Assembly: GCF_031755915.1 (NCBI RefSeq) | Contig: NC_083390.1 | Span: 20,383,501-20,447,500 of the forward strand | Direction of reading: 5' to 3' | Length of the DNA: 64,000 bases | DNA from: Ziziphus jujuba | Lineage: Eukaryota > Streptophyta > Magnoliopsida > Rosales > Rhamnaceae | Translations under genes and position numbers: made by a program | Notes under the pieces: model-generated | The model's input: only the letters and a program-made list of their open reading frames with translations | What the model was told of the DNA's origin: nothing | Databases searched by the model: none | In this document: positions 1 to 12,200 of the stretch, piece after piece | Numbering within the stretch: position 1 is the first letter of the stretch | Layout: the number at the start of each line of letters is the position of its first letter

Positions 1-239
1 TACCCATCGCATTGTAGTATGCACCGTTAGTGAGGCTTCCTACATAAAATCAACCCTGTATGTTCAATGTTAATACTTAATGCATAGACGAACACTTGTC
101 ACAAATAGACTTCATGAGTTATTGATCATAAACCTCCATAATTATCTTCTAATTGGTGCTACTTAGCCACGCAGACTTATCTTAATTAATATATATGTTT
201 ATTTATTTATTTAATTTTTTTTGGGGGGAAATTCATGAC

Positions 240-430
240 TCTTCATGCTAGTCATGACATTTCTTCATGCCTACTTTTGCATCATGATCCAAAACAGCCA
301 CACAGAATAATATTCACATTGAGGCAGAAACATAAAGGATAGACAATGAAAGAGAGAGAAAGGGGTATATAACTTAGAAATCAATATACTATAATTAGAA
401 GGATCATATACGCTCTATGGATCTTCCAAT
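240..430. repeat. Duplicated non-coding block A, copy 1
   Basis: This non-coding block carries the signature GATCCAAAACAGCCACACAG followed by a purine-rich stretch of the GAGAATAAAAGAGAGAAAAG type. Related copies lie near 7225, 23640, 24120 and 45300. In three units it sits a few hundred bases downstream (in minus-strand terms) of a member or relic of the small membrane-protein family, so it belongs to the segmental-duplication unit of the cluster. No coding potential was seen. The first 239 bases of the window hold nothing recognisable. Confidence 0.6.
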
Positions 431-689
431 TCATTCATGGTATACAAAATTCATGACCAAACGTACCAGACAGAAACTTACCAAAATAGAAAAACATGCT
501 AGGCTGCGAATCTTACACTAGTTTGAGAAAAATGTCCACATGGAAACAGTGGAAAAGTCTAATAATAATATATCCCAAGGAGGCGTCTAGAAGTCTTACC
601 AATATATGGATATTCATAATGTATCACCATATTTCTAATTATTAGCAATTACCAAAATAGAGCGAGAAATAATTTAAAGGAAACAGAGT

Positions 690-788
690 CACTTGAGTTT
701 TGTTCAAAAGCCAGTGGATCAACTTTCTACAGAAATCAAACCCCCAATATTATCATTTCCAGCATCAAAATATATCACAAAAACTTTA
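690..788 (-). other. Shared 3' flank of membrane-protein genes
   Basis: Read on the minus strand this is the sequence just after the stop codon of the gene at 789-1214. It contains TTGTTCAAAAGCCAGTGGAT on the plus strand, and near-matches recur at about 7745-7910, 21500-21660 and 45830-45990, each beside a relic of the same gene family. It is probably a conserved 3' untranslated or terminator region carried along by duplication. That role is inferred from position only. Confidence 0.45.
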
Positions 789-1214
789 CTAATCAACATT
801 CTCACCCAGGAAAACGGTTTTGATCTGGCTCCAACGTTGGATAACAAATTCCCCTGCAAAACGTGCAATTGGCCAGACGGCTTCAAAAAGAACCTTAACA
901 AGGCAAGCAATCCAGAGGACTAAGACAAACCATCCAAGATGAGGAACAACAATCAGTAACAGCATAATCAAGGCAAGACTTCCAGAATAGAATTTTACTT
1001 TGGACATAATTCCAGCTGGATCTACAAGTTGGACTTGTTGAAATCCATCTGCCATGAGCAAAATTCCATAGAAAACAAAAATAGTAGAAAAGATGAGCAT
1101 AGTAGTGGGATGTGTATCAAAGGGTATAACATTCCTCCCTTGATACTTTATCTCAAGCAAAGCCAACAATGTGGCCATCAGATTTACAGAAGTGTTATCC
1201 AAGTTCATCCTCAA
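789..1214 (-). CDS. Small multi-pass membrane protein, family copy G1 (intact)
   Basis: The frame is intact: 141 residues, one exon as read, ATG at 1214. The protein has a short N-terminal hydrophobic helix (about 10-22), then a conserved soluble motif KYQGRNV (23-29) and FDTHP (32-36). A second helix follows (about 37-55), a basic linker (about 71-75), and a long hydrophobic hairpin with a central Pro and LGWF (about 77-110). The C-tail is charged. Copies at 13646 and 46517 share the motif order, so this is a real protein family and not a chance frame. Location in a cell membrane is inferred from the helices; the function is unknown to me. The C-tail differs from the other intact copies, which carry a REPxRLP tail. 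The 5' flank is a minisatellite (1280-1610). Confidence 0.7.
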   Translation of the reverse strand: MRMNLDNTSVNLMATLLALLEIKYQGRNVIPFDTHPTTMLIFSTIFVFYGILLMADGFQQVQLVDPAGIMSKVKFYSGSLALIMLLLIVVPHLGWFVLVLWIACLVKVLFEAVWPIARFAGEFVIQRWSQIKTVFLGENVD

Positions 1215-1279
1215 GTTCTTAAGCTCTTTTGCACTAGGTTTTGTTTCTACATCCTAAACACAAACTGCAATGTATTTGC

Positions 1280-1610
1280 TTGCTTTCTAGTTAATTAGGG
1301 TTTCTTAGTTCTAGGAACATTAGTCAAATTATAAAGTTTTTGCATTAATTAGGGTCGCTTTCTTGCAATAGTTTCTGAATCCTGAGAATATTAATCAAAT
1401 TAGTGGCAAGTTTTTTATTTAGGATGAGGGTCGCTTCTTGCAGTAATTTCTGAATCCTAAAAGTTTTCGCTCTAGGATGACTAGGTCGCTTTCTTGCAAT
1501 AGTTTCTGAATCCTGAGAACATTAATCAAATTAGTGGCGAGTTTCTGTTAGAGGATTAGGTTCGCTTTCTTGCAATACTTTCTCAATCCTGCGAACATTA
1601 GTCAAAAAAT
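1280..1610. repeat. Minisatellite in 5' flank of G1
   Basis: Four clear imperfect units start near 1354, 1430, 1485 and 1560, with spacings of about 76, 55 and 75 bases, and a more diverged unit lies near 1290. Each unit carries GTCGCTTTCTTGCAATAG, then TTTCTGAATCCTGAGAA, then a TTAATCAAATTAGTGGC segment. It lies 70-400 bases upstream of the G1 start codon, in the likely promoter or 5' leader. Confidence 0.75.
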
Positions 1611-1619
1611 CTCTGACTT

Positions 1620-1776
1620 CCCCAATTTCATCAAAAAATCTTTCACTTCCCCCACGGATCACTGCCCGGAATTGTTAAGCCCTGTAAGACCTATTGCATC
1701 CTCCGTGCGGGACCCGATGATTAAAATTGTTAACAAATTTTTAAAAATTTGCAATGACATTTAGAAACAATTTTAC

Positions 1777-1814
<38 letters not shown>

Positions 1815-3644
1815 TTCAATCCAAAAGTAATTGACAAAATTTTCCGTTACATTTAAATTTTTTTTAACCTTTTTGTATCAAAATAGATATTAATATATTA
1901 TTTATTTTAAATAACAATTATTTAAATAGAAAAAATAATAAATGACATGTCTTTAATATATGTTACTATATAAATAAAAGGTAAAATAATGATTTAATAT
2001 TTATTTTTATACATAAAACTTAAGAATAATAAACATTTTTAGGAGTCAATAGTTAAAAAAATAATTTTTAACCAAATTTTAATTTTAGAGGTGCAAAGTG
2101 TCAAATTTTCAAAATTTGAAGAGCTAGTAATGATTTTAAAATTTTAAAATTTTAAATATATTTTTATCGAATCTCATCTCAAAAGTTGGTGACTGTATCG
2201 AAACAATTTGGTAGACTTTCTTTGACACCGCAACCATTATACGCCGTCACTTTGTGCGTCACTTTCGTGACGACCCTTACCTTTCTAGAAAGAACCAGAT
2301 TTGAAACCAATCAGGGGAGCATTCACACCATTGAAGAGCAAAATCATATTTTACCCTGTGGATGTAACAATCATGTTTTATTTATAAGATAAAAAAAAAA
2401 AAAAAAAAAATTCATGTGGTTCAATATTGGGACCCACGATGTCACGCGTTCAAGCAGAGGAATTTGCCTTGCCACTTTAATTGTATTTTATTTTATTTTA
2501 TTTTTTATTTTTGTTTTTCTGATGGAAGATCTTTGAACCGTACATTGATCAAAATGTCACATCCATTCGCCCAGTGGAATATGGCCACAGACCTTTGACG
2601 CCTCTGGCTCAAAACTTGACATGAAAAACTAACCAAAAAATAAAATAAAAAATGCAACCGACCATCTCCTACTACCTTCTCACTTGTCATACGTTCAATT
2701 TTTTTTAATTTTTTTTTTAATATCTTAATACCTTTGAATTTTGTTTCGGGATTGGTTAACTATCATGAGTTTCGTTTATCTATTTTTTCATGTATATTGC
2801 AGAGACTGATACTCTTGAATCCAACAATTAACCAATATGTATCCAATTCATGAGTCTCTATTCCCTACAGATATCAAATGTCAAAATGTACAGTTAACAT
2901 ATGTATTTACATATGTCTTTTCTTACATGCATGCCTTGTTCTTCATTCCTCCATATTTTAACAGTAACAGATTGAACGGCACATCAAGTGTGAATGACAA
3001 TCGTAAAATACATAGAGTATAAAACGTATGGTAGATATATAGATATGGTGGTAGGTACCCAAAAAAAAAAAAAAAAAAAAGTGTTGACAGATAGAAAAAT
3101 GGTTGCTGAAAAAAAAAATGGTGTACATAGTATATATGATAGTATTGTAGAAGATAACATATGGTAGAAAATAAAGTGAGATAAAGATTTCAAAATTCAT
3201 CACTTAACACTCCAACATTTAATATATATTAGAAAATTAACTAAATTGGCTTATGAAAGATCCTTTTTTTTTTTTTTTTCCTTATGATGAATGAAATATT
3301 TGATATTTATATTTGTTTACACTTAGTAATATATGTATTCTTTTAGTTTATTGTTGTGACACTCAACGATTAAAGATAAAATAATAATTTAATATAATAT
3401 TTGAAATTTTTATTGGTCTGTATTTTATATGTTTTACTTTACTTCATTTTAATACACAATGAAAAAAGGACAAGAATATTAATTTTATATTTAATGCCAC
3501 CCTTATGAGGGTAAAAGGGATGTTAAAAGTCAGAAAATTAAAATTTTTTATTTTATTAGTACTATAAAAGTTACTAGGTGCATTATAATTTTAATAATTT
3601 TTTAATATTACAATAATACCTATTTATAAGATATCATAAATAAT
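1620..3644. other. AT-rich intergenic region
   Basis: No gene was recognised. It holds a 29-base T run (1780-1808), A runs near 2391 and 3061, a T run near 3264, and long AT-only stretches. The short open frames here have no recognisable family and read as low-complexity peptides. Confidence 0.5.
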
Positions 3645-3652
3645 CTTAGAGC

Positions 3653-4894
3653 CATGGTTTAAAATATTTGAAATTTTCATTTTTAAGAGGTTGAAATAAA
3701 ATTTAGATTACAAATGAAAATTGATAGAATTTTTATAATATCCATTAAAATTTATGAAATTTCACCAAATTTTCCATAGAAATTTCTGCAGAAATATCCA
3801 CATCAAATCCTTAACAATTTGGTTAAAAAATCTATAATTTCTATGAAAATTTCCATAAAATTTCCATTGAAACTTGGAAAATATTCATGAAATTTTTTTT
3901 TTTGAAAATTTCATAAATATTATTGATATTTAGTAAAACAATTTATTAAATTAACTTCATTGATAATTTTTTTACCCTTTAATTATCTTTTAAACATTTA
4001 GTGATATAAGCAAAATAGAATGAATTGAAGTGAATAAAATTAATAAATTCTACTTATTGAATATCGATAAAGTAAAAATATAAAGATTGTGAATTATATT
4101 TTTGAATTTGAAAAATCTTATTGCTGGGAATATCTGTTTTACAAATGTGGGTAAATGGATAATGAAATATATACATGGAGATATTACAACAAAAAGATAA
4201 TTCAATTTTTATGAATTTTGGATCAATAAGGGTTGGAAGTTATTTTCATAACCCTTATTCAATGGATATTTATGGAATGTCATTAAATAGCAACTCATGG
4301 ATACCATCTCAAACTCAATTATAATAGAGTAGCAGTTATGTATATAGTCAACCAATAATTCAAGATCCATATGATAGTCATATTAATAATTATATGCAAT
4401 ATTATCAGGGAGATACATCTTTTTATAACTATTTCTCATATTTCATATCTCAAAATAAAAATGAAAAAAAAACCGGTCATTTTCAACCATCCAGAAGTTT
4501 TATGTGATATTAACATGACATTTATGAACTACAATATAATTGTAATAATTGTTTTATATATTTTAGTTAATAAATAATTTTATCATATATATATTTTTGA
4601 TATATTTTTATTAATAATAATTTATCTATAGTTATTAATGCTTATTATAAATCAATTCACTAAGAAGAATATAATATCCATTCAATATTTTAACAAGTTT
4701 TATAATCAATTTGATAATTAATGAATTAAATAAGCTAATTTTAAAGTTTCAATAAATTTTTTTATTTTTTTAAAATAAATTTCCATAATTTTTTATATTT
4801 TTTTATCGATATTTGATATTTTCTGATATTTTCATAGAAATTTTTATTTTTTAGACTTTTGATATTTTTATTAATATTAATATTTTGAACTTTG
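3653..4894 (+). mobile_element. hAT-type DNA transposon relic with 8-bp target duplication
   Basis: The octamer CTTAGAGC occurs directly at 3645-3652 and again at 4895-4902. Immediately inside are inverted ends: CATGGTTTAAAATATT on the left, and CAAAGTTCAAAATATT as the reverse complement of the right end. An 8-bp duplication plus CA-starting terminal repeats is the hallmark of the hAT superfamily. The 1242-bp interior is far shorter than an autonomous hAT. A broken plus-strand stretch at about 4215-4500 reads like the low-complexity C-terminal end of a plant hAT transposase, rich in Tyr, Ser and Gln, with several stops. It is therefore an internally deleted, non-autonomous copy. Confidence 0.7.
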
Positions 4895-4902
4895 CTTAGA
4901 GC

Positions 4903-5689
4903 AATAAAAAAAATAAATAAATACACTACTGTTATGAAAAGTTCCAAACCTAGATCCAGGCATATTTGAACCATTACAAAATTCGAAGCAATATAGACAC
5001 TAGCTGAGCTAACAATCGGCTCAGATTCAAAGGCAACTCTTATTGGCATTAAATTCTCTTTGGTTTCCCTTGATGTATGGTGTTTGCTGCAAACACTTTT
5101 GCAAAGGGCAATAACTACTCTCTTATGGGTTATGTGATATATGGTATATCTGCCAAAAATCTACATGCTCTCTTTTCTTATTTATTTTCTAGATTTTATT
5201 TTCATCATTCAAACCCATCTCATACACATTTAGAATAGTAAAAACAAAAAAAAAAAACCCCTCATCTTGTTTGCAGGTTTTCTGGTCGAATATCTTTGGT
5301 TGATTAAATACCGATTTCTTTCTTCCCCTCTCTGTTATATTCCTATGAAAAGGTTTTTGTCAACAGGTTGATTTGCTGTTGGCTTGAAGTGAGTTTTGAG
5401 ATACATTTTGAAACAGTGTGAAATCACGTACTCTTTCGTTAGGACATTCCCCATTTTGTGTCATAAAAATTTGAGATTAATTTTACATTTTGTGTGAAAG
5501 CTTGGAGTTTTTGAGAAATTGATTGTCGTGTGTATATTTAGATTTATTTTTATTTTATTAAGGGTAAAATAGGTATTATAAGTGCAGGTAACATAAATAA
5601 AATTTAATGTGCATAAATGTAGTTCACCTACCATTGAAGAATTAACTAATATCAAATATAAATTTTTCAAACAATTTTAACCAGACTTA
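4903..5689. other. Intergenic, nothing recognised
   Basis: AT-rich sequence with no open frame of a known family and no repeat found elsewhere in the window. Confidence 0.4.
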
Positions 5690-6312
5690 TTTTGTTGCCC
5701 AAATGATATATGGCCCGAATTAGATCATGTATACCTTGTTTGATCCAAACGGATCTACATTTACAGACTAAGAATCCAATTGAACAGAGTCCGCAAATGA
5801 ATGGGCCCAATGGCATTGAAAAACCCAGGCCCAGCTTCTTTTCAAAAGTTCATAACCTTCCCGCCAACAAAACAACTACCTCTGCAAAATTTACCCTGCA
5901 AATTTTCGCCCCCTGCAGACACGGCCTTCGCTTGAATAATAAAGAAGCTTCCAATCCAAACCTCAGATGCCAGAATCTCGAACCTCCGAACAAACTGTGA
6001 TCATCGCCACGGGTCGATCCGACTCTGAATTTCTATCAATAACAGTCACAGTGAATGGGTGGTCGCCGATAAACGATGATAATCATCGGAATACACACAC
6101 AAGTTCGTCAAGCATGCATATGTGTTGTGTTAGGTCGAATTCAAACAATTGGATGCATGCAGTTATCTGCTGCTTTAATTATTCTTTTAACGAATCTTGC
6201 ATCGTGCTCAGATCCAAAGGGTGTTTTTTATGGCCTCAATTATGGCCTAAATTTCCTCAATGATTTAAGGATCAATCCACGCTGCCCATCTTCGCTCAGA
6301 TTGATCAAAGTG

Positions 6313-6355
<43 letters not shown>

Positions 6356-6545
6356 TATGGTGAATCGAAACCCCAATTTGGGCGAGTTCGGCGCGATTTT
6401 TTCACCGCCATATGCCCTGCAAGCTTTGGTGGAGGGATTTGAAGAAATAAGAGAGCTGTAATAGTTGGATTTTTACCAGATCTTTATACTGATGATGTAA
6501 ATAAAATTTACATACACAACTACATTTGAGTGTTAGCTTAATTTA
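5690..6545. repeat. Duplicated promoter-like block B, copy 1
   Basis: Block B recurs at about 18690, 19375, 41835 and 44330, with fragments at 21837 and 32290. It holds GGGCCC and AGGCCCA motifs (site-II-like promoter elements in plants), CTTCCCGCCAA, a TCACAGTGAATGG segment, then a GCCCTGCAAGCTT segment and a GAGAGCTGTAATAGTTGG-like end. None of the copies keeps a shared open frame, so it is probably a duplicated promoter plus non-coding exon rather than a protein gene. It contains an (AT)n tract at 6313-6358. Confidence 0.5.
6313..6358. repeat. (AT)n microsatellite
   Basis: About 46 bases of alternating A and T with one interrupting G, inside block B copy 1. Confidence 0.9.
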
Positions 6546-6654
6546 AAACCAATGCAATCCTCAATTCAGGATATATCTAGGAATAGTTTGTCATTTTTTA
6601 AACTAAAAAAAAGAATAAAAAAAAGTTACACATAGTTTACAACATTAATTCTTA

Positions 6655-7130
6655 AGAATAAGTTCACCACGGCTGCGAGCACCTTCAAGCATTTAACCAT
6701 CCTAAGGATCTTCATCATTACTGGCTTCATTCCCTAACTGGAAGCACCATAAACACACTAATGGATACATGCTGACTCAGTAAATTTGAGGCGGTGCATA
6801 TAGATACAGAATCACTTGTAAAGCTCAATTCAATGCACATCTTACTTGTACAAACAAAATTAATAAGTTCAAACAACAAAATCACATTCTAAATTTACTG
6901 AAGCATACATTCTCAGTAAAAACTTGTCATATCATAGAATTTCTTTACTTGCAAACTCACCGTACGTATTGAAACTTAGTTGCTACTCAGAATCAATTAA
7001 ATTGCATGCATATACCATTATAGCGACATTATTGGGGCATCAAACATGAATCAATGCGTTCATATGTTTCAAGATCAATCTTGTAATATGATAAAGGTTG
7101 AAAAATATAAATAACATCAGTGAAGAGGTT
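6655..7130. repeat. Duplicated non-coding block D, copy 1
   Basis: It contains GAGCACCTTCAAGCATT, an AACCATC(C)TAAGGATCTTCAT segment, a CTTGTACAAACAAA segment and a TATGTTTCAAGATCAATCTT segment. The same order of pieces recurs around 20580-20840, 22850-23560 and 45115-45250. It links block B to block A within the segmental-duplication unit. No open frame is conserved. Confidence 0.45.
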
Positions 7131-7224
7131 AATTTCAAAACTTATTCATAAAAGCACTATAACTATCCACTTAGCCAACACATACTTATCTTATCAAAAC
7201 TTGTACACATGGTGAGTGTTTTTT

Positions 7225-7440
7225 GCAAACCATGCAAATCATGAAATGTCCTTTTGCGTAATAGCATTATGATCCAAAACAGCCACACAGAATAATTTAC
7301 ATTGATGCAGGAGAATAAAAGATAAAAAAGGAAAAGAGCGAGATACAAAGAAGAGAACAGGGGAGCAGAAAGAAAATAACATGAAGAGCATCCAAAAACC
7401 ATAACTATTATACATACAATTCACAAATCACTAGTATATA
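7225..7440. repeat. Duplicated non-coding block A, copy 2
   Basis: It has the same GATCCAAAACAGCCACACAG signature and GAGAATAAAAGA tract as the block at 240-430, and lies in the same relative position upstream of a 3'-flank copy (7735-7910). Confidence 0.6.
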
Positions 7441-7734
7441 GTTAGTTACACTCATTTAATTTATTCTCAAAGCACAAACTAATCTACAAAAGAGTACAAA
7501 GCAATCTTGGAAGGACTCCTTTGAATCCAAATAGTAGTGCCAACCCAACCATGGAAAACATCCTAACAATGGCTTCGTGGTACTAACAGTTGGCTCACGA
7601 ATCAAAAAGCTTGCTTTAAATATTGTGCATGAATTTATGATAGAAGTCATGCCAATATTTGCACAAAAAAAATATTTTTGTAACCAGCGGGAAATCCCAA
7701 AAATAAAACAAAATCATAAATTATGGAAACATAG

Positions 7735-8020
7735 TCCTTTGAGATTTGTTCAAAAAACCTGTGGATCAACTTTATACAGAAATGAAATCAAAGCAAAAAC
7801 CACAGCTTTATACAGAAATACGTCGCCAACAATATGATTTTCTGCATCAAAATACCAACATATATCACAAAACATTATTCATTAATATTCTTACATATCC
7901 AAAACGGTTCTATTTTCCAGCAAGAAATTCCCCTGCTAATTAAATGTGCGAATGGCCAGAAAAAATTTGTAAGAAATAGATGAAGCGGCATATAACCATA
8001 CGAGGTCGGGAACGATAATC
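7735..8020 (-). pseudogene. Relic of membrane-protein gene (3' end) with 3' flank
   Basis: 7735-7910 matches the 3' flank of G1, and 7910-8020 matches the end of its coding region, around the AAATTCCCCTGC and TGCGAATGGCCAG segments. Stops and length changes leave no usable frame, and the 5' part of the gene is missing. It ends at a 46-base A run and then at Copia-1, with the intact copy G2 on the far side. Confidence 0.5.
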
Positions 8021-8021
8021 A

Positions 8022-8023
<2 letters not shown>

Positions 8024-8069
<46 letters not shown>
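8024..8069. repeat. Poly-A run of 46 bases
   Basis: An uninterrupted run of 46 A residues. No flanking target duplication was found, so it is not clearly a retroposon tail. Its length in the real genome may differ because long homopolymers are poorly sequenced. Confidence 0.85.
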
Positions 8070-8071
<2 letters not shown>

Positions 8072-8073
8072 TA

Positions 8074-8668
8074 AAAAACTAGCAGGGGCGGAACATAATA
8101 CAGACAAATATTATACCTTTAAATTTTAAAAATATAAAATGTATAAGATATTATTTGAAAGAATACAAATTCATTCGTCATGAAAATTATTTCATCCATG
8201 CATATTCCAAAAAACATCAAAAATGTCTGTCCATTATTTATCAAATGTTAAATTAAGTACAAAATTTACTTGAGGGGCTATTAACAATATTTGTGAATAG
8301 TAATTGATAGTTTACTAACACGACAAAAAATGTTAATCGAATTCTAAAATTTTATGTTAGCAATGTTGGGACTCCCAGAAAATAAATATGAGTCAAATTA
8401 AAAAATATGTTAACTAGAAAAAGTAAAGTAGTATTATCAACAAAATAAAAATTAAGGAAAATGCACCATAAAATATATATTTTTTTTATAAATACTACCC
8501 AAAACAAATACTAAACATAAAAGGCGCAAAAATAAATACTTTCCATTTAATTCACATTAGTACTGCAAATCAACGTACAATAAACACCACAGTTTTCATT
8601 AATAAAGCTAAATTTATAATCTAGAGTAAAATTTACTTACTCAAATAATATGATGTTTATTTGCAGCG
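8074..8668. other. AT-rich intergenic, partly shared with 46180-46400
   Basis: The CTAGCAGGGGCGGAAC segment and the following AT-rich sequence resemble 46180-46400, downstream of relic 45810-46190. No gene was seen. Confidence 0.4.
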
Positions 8669-8673
8669 AAAAG

Positions 8674-9111
8674 TGTTACGGAATTGGGAGAAAAACAAAT
8701 AGCAACGGAAACAAGAAAGCGAAGAACAAACACACAATTTACGTAGAAACCCTTGACGGGAAAAACCACGGGCAGGGAGAAGCAAATCCAATATCGAAAA
8801 ATTGGTACAAAGGTGAGTCAAATTTCGAGATACCCTCAAACCCCCAATTACAGCCGAACAAAAATATATATATATATATATATATATAGTACGGAAGAAA
8901 CCCTAAAATTGAACAGGTCCATACCGCGGAGGCGCTGCCCCCGCACCCCCATCGGGCTCAGTGGTGGGCTACGATCTCGGGCCTATCTGCCCGAGACCTC
9001 CGCTTCCACCACAGAGCCCCAAATTTTTCTCCAAAATTAGTTTCACCAAATAGGTCGCACCGCGAGCTTTTCGGGTCGGGTCAACAAGAATTCGGGTCAC
9101 TAACTCTAACA
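8674..9111 (-). repeat. Copia-1 3' LTR (438 bp, full)
   Basis: Starts TGTTACGGAATT and ends ACTCTAACA on the plus strand. It contains the 231-base central segment (8825-9055) missing from the other LTR, with an (AT)n tract at 8864-8888 that on the minus strand would supply the TATA element, and a GC-rich stretch at about 8925-9000. Confidence 0.93.
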
Positions 9112-9122
9112 ATCTCCACCTT
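9112..9122 (-). other. Copia-1 polypurine tract
   Basis: On the minus strand AAGGTGGAGAT abuts the 3' LTR start TGTTAG. This is the plus-strand DNA primer site for reverse transcription, in the usual copia position and form. Confidence 0.85.
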
Positions 9123-9217
9123 GACACGAATTCCATATAAGGAATGAAAAACATACAAAACTCCAATCTTCAATAAAAGTTGCCATCCTCTTCCACAAAA
9201 GCCCCTAAAGGCAAAGC

Positions 9218-12200
9218 TCAACAACAAACACCAACCAAGTCCAAGCAATGCTCAAACTTGGCTACTCGAAGTGCCTTGGTCATCATGTCAGCAGGATTAT
9301 CATGAGTACTCACCTTGCTGACAACAATATCTCCACGAGCAATAACATCACGTACAAAATGATACCGAACATCTATATGTTTTGTCCTCTCGTGAAACAT
9401 CTGATCCTTAGTGAGATAGATAGCACTCTGACTATCACAATTGATGACCGTACTCTCATGCTCAGAGCTCAACTCACCTATCAACGCCCTTAACCAAATA
9501 GCTTCTTTCACCGCTTCAGCTATAGCCATATATTCAGCTTCTGTAGTTGATAGTGCAACTGTTGCTTGCAAAACAGACTTCCAACTGATAGAAGTATCTC
9601 CAAGAGTAAATACATAACCAGTAGTGGACCTCCTTCTATCAAGGTCCCCAGCAAAATCTGCATCAACATATCCATTTACACCCTCCTTACTTCCACCAAA
9701 CTCTAAACAAGTGTTAGTAGTGCCTCTCAAGTACCTTAGAATCCACTTGACAGCTTGCCAGTGTTGTTTGCCAGGATTAGCCATATACCGGCTCACAACA
9801 CTAACAGCATGAGCAATATCAGGACGGGTACACACCATAGCATACATCAAACTACCAACAGCACTAGAATAAGGAACATGTGACATATACTCAATATCTC
9901 TATCCGACTTTGGTGACATATCAGCAGACAATCTAAAATGAGTAGCTAATGGAGTACTTACAGGTTTAGCGTTCTTCATTCCAAAATGCTCCAGAACTTT
10001 CTCAACAAAAGATCTTTGAGTTAAGAAAAGTTTACCTGCAGATCTATCTCTCTCAATCTCCATACCAAGAATCTTCTTTGCCGCTCCCAAATCTTTCATC
10101 TCAAATTCACCACTCAATTCTGCTTTCAATCTGTTGATATCGGATTTCTTCTTGGCCACTATCAGCATATCATCAACATAAAGCAACAAATAGATAAATG
10201 AACCATCTTCCAACTTCCTAAAATACACACAGCTATCATATTGGCTTCTAGAATAGCCATGGCTAACCATAAACCCATCAAACCGCTTGTACCACTGACG
10301 AGGGGATTGCTTCAAACCATACAAGGACCTTTTCAACAAACACACATGATCCTCTTTTCCTTCAACCTCGAAACCTTCGGGTTGCTGCATATAAATTGTC
10401 TCCTCAAGCTCACCATGCAAGAAAGCGGTCTTCACATCTAGTTGCTCCAACTCTAAATCATGCATAGCAACTAGCGCTAACAAAGCACGAATAGAAGTAT
10501 GTTTAATGACAGGGGAAAATATATCATTAAAATCAACTCCCTGTACCTGTGAATACCCCTTCGCTACTAGACGTGCTTTGTACCTCGCATCTTCAACACC
10601 AGGAATGCCTTCTTTCTTTTTGTAGACCCACTTGCATCCCACAATCTTCTTACCCTCTGGAGGTAATGCCAACTCCCAAGTGTGGTTCTTATGAAGCGAC
10701 TCCACCTCTTCCTGCATAGCAATTAACCACTTTGCAGAATCCTCACATGAAATGGCTTCATAATAGTTGCAAGGATCACTGGGACTCTCGATCTCCTGTG
10801 CTGCAACACAAGCAAAAGTGACATAGTCAGCTAAACTAGAGGGCTTCTTGATCTCCCTGCGAGGTCTATCCTTGGCAATCGAATGCTCCTGCACCTCCTC
10901 AATTCTCTCTTCTTCCACATGAGTGGGTGTCTCAAATGGGTCTGAAACTGAACCATTCTGTGAAGTACTTACTTCCTCCACCTGCTTTGGCATACTGTCT
11001 GAAACAACGAGCTCCTTTTTCGGATGCAGCATTGCCATCTCATCAAACACAACATCCTTGCTAATCACAACCTTAGATGACTTTGGATCAGGAAGCCAAA
11101 CTCTGTATCCTTTTACACCTTGAGGGTAACCAAGAAATATGCCCTTCTTCGGTCTAGGCTCAAGCTTACCATCATTAACATGAACATAGGCAGGGCATCC
11201 AAACACCTTCAAATCTAAATAATTAGCAGGTTTTCCAGACCATACCTCTTCAGGAGTCTTGCAATTGATTGCTGCCGATGGAGAACGATTCACCAAGTAG
11301 CAAGCTGTAGCAGCTGCTTCTGCCCAAAATTCCTGTGCTAACCCAGAATTCGACAGCATGCATCGGACTTTCTCCATAAGAGTTCTGTTCATCCGCTCAG
11401 CCACACCATTTTGCTGCGGAGTTCCTCTAACTGTGAGATGTCTAACAATCCCTTCGTTTCTACAAAACTCATTGAAAACACCATCACAGAACTCCAATCC
11501 ATTATCTGTACGAAGGTGCTTCACCCTTCTTTCCGTCTGCTTCTCTACCAAAGCTTTCCATTGCTTGAAGATAGCAAATACGTCATTCTTGTGCTTCAAA
11601 AAATATACCCAGACCTTCCTGGAGAAATCATCAATGAAGGTCAACATATATCTGCCACCACCCTTAGAAGCAGTACGTGCGGGTCCCCAAAGATCTGAAT
11701 GAATGTAGTCTAGAGTACCTTTGGTTTTGTGAATTCCAGTACTGAAGCTAACTCTCTTCTGCTTCCCAAACACACAATGCTCACAAAACTCCAACTTCGA
11801 GATACTCCGATCACCAAGCAAACTCCGTTTGCTCAACATCGCCAAACCTTTCTCACTCATATGGCCCAATCTCATATGCCACAAACGAGTAACATCCGAA
11901 TCTGACATGGACACTGAAACAGCAGCCGACCCCATTACCACAGAACCCTGTAGCCTGTATAATGTACCAACCAGGCTAGCTTTCATCACCACCAAAGCAC
12001 CCTTCAGAACCCTCAAAACTCCACCTCCACCAGAAAAAGAACAACCAGACTTGTCCAAAGCAGATAAAGAAATTAAATTTTTAGACATATCTGGAACGTA
12101 ACGTACCTCAGATAGTGTTCTGATAACTCCATCATGCATCTTCACCCTTACAGTTCCAATGCCGATGACACAGCAAGGATGATCATCTCCCATCAGCACA

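Noticed and set aside
8024..8069. Poly-A run as the tail of a SINE, LINE or retrogene
   Set aside because: No target duplication, no polymerase III boxes and no recognisable body upstream on the plus strand. The sequence on its left is a decayed gene relic in the opposite orientation.
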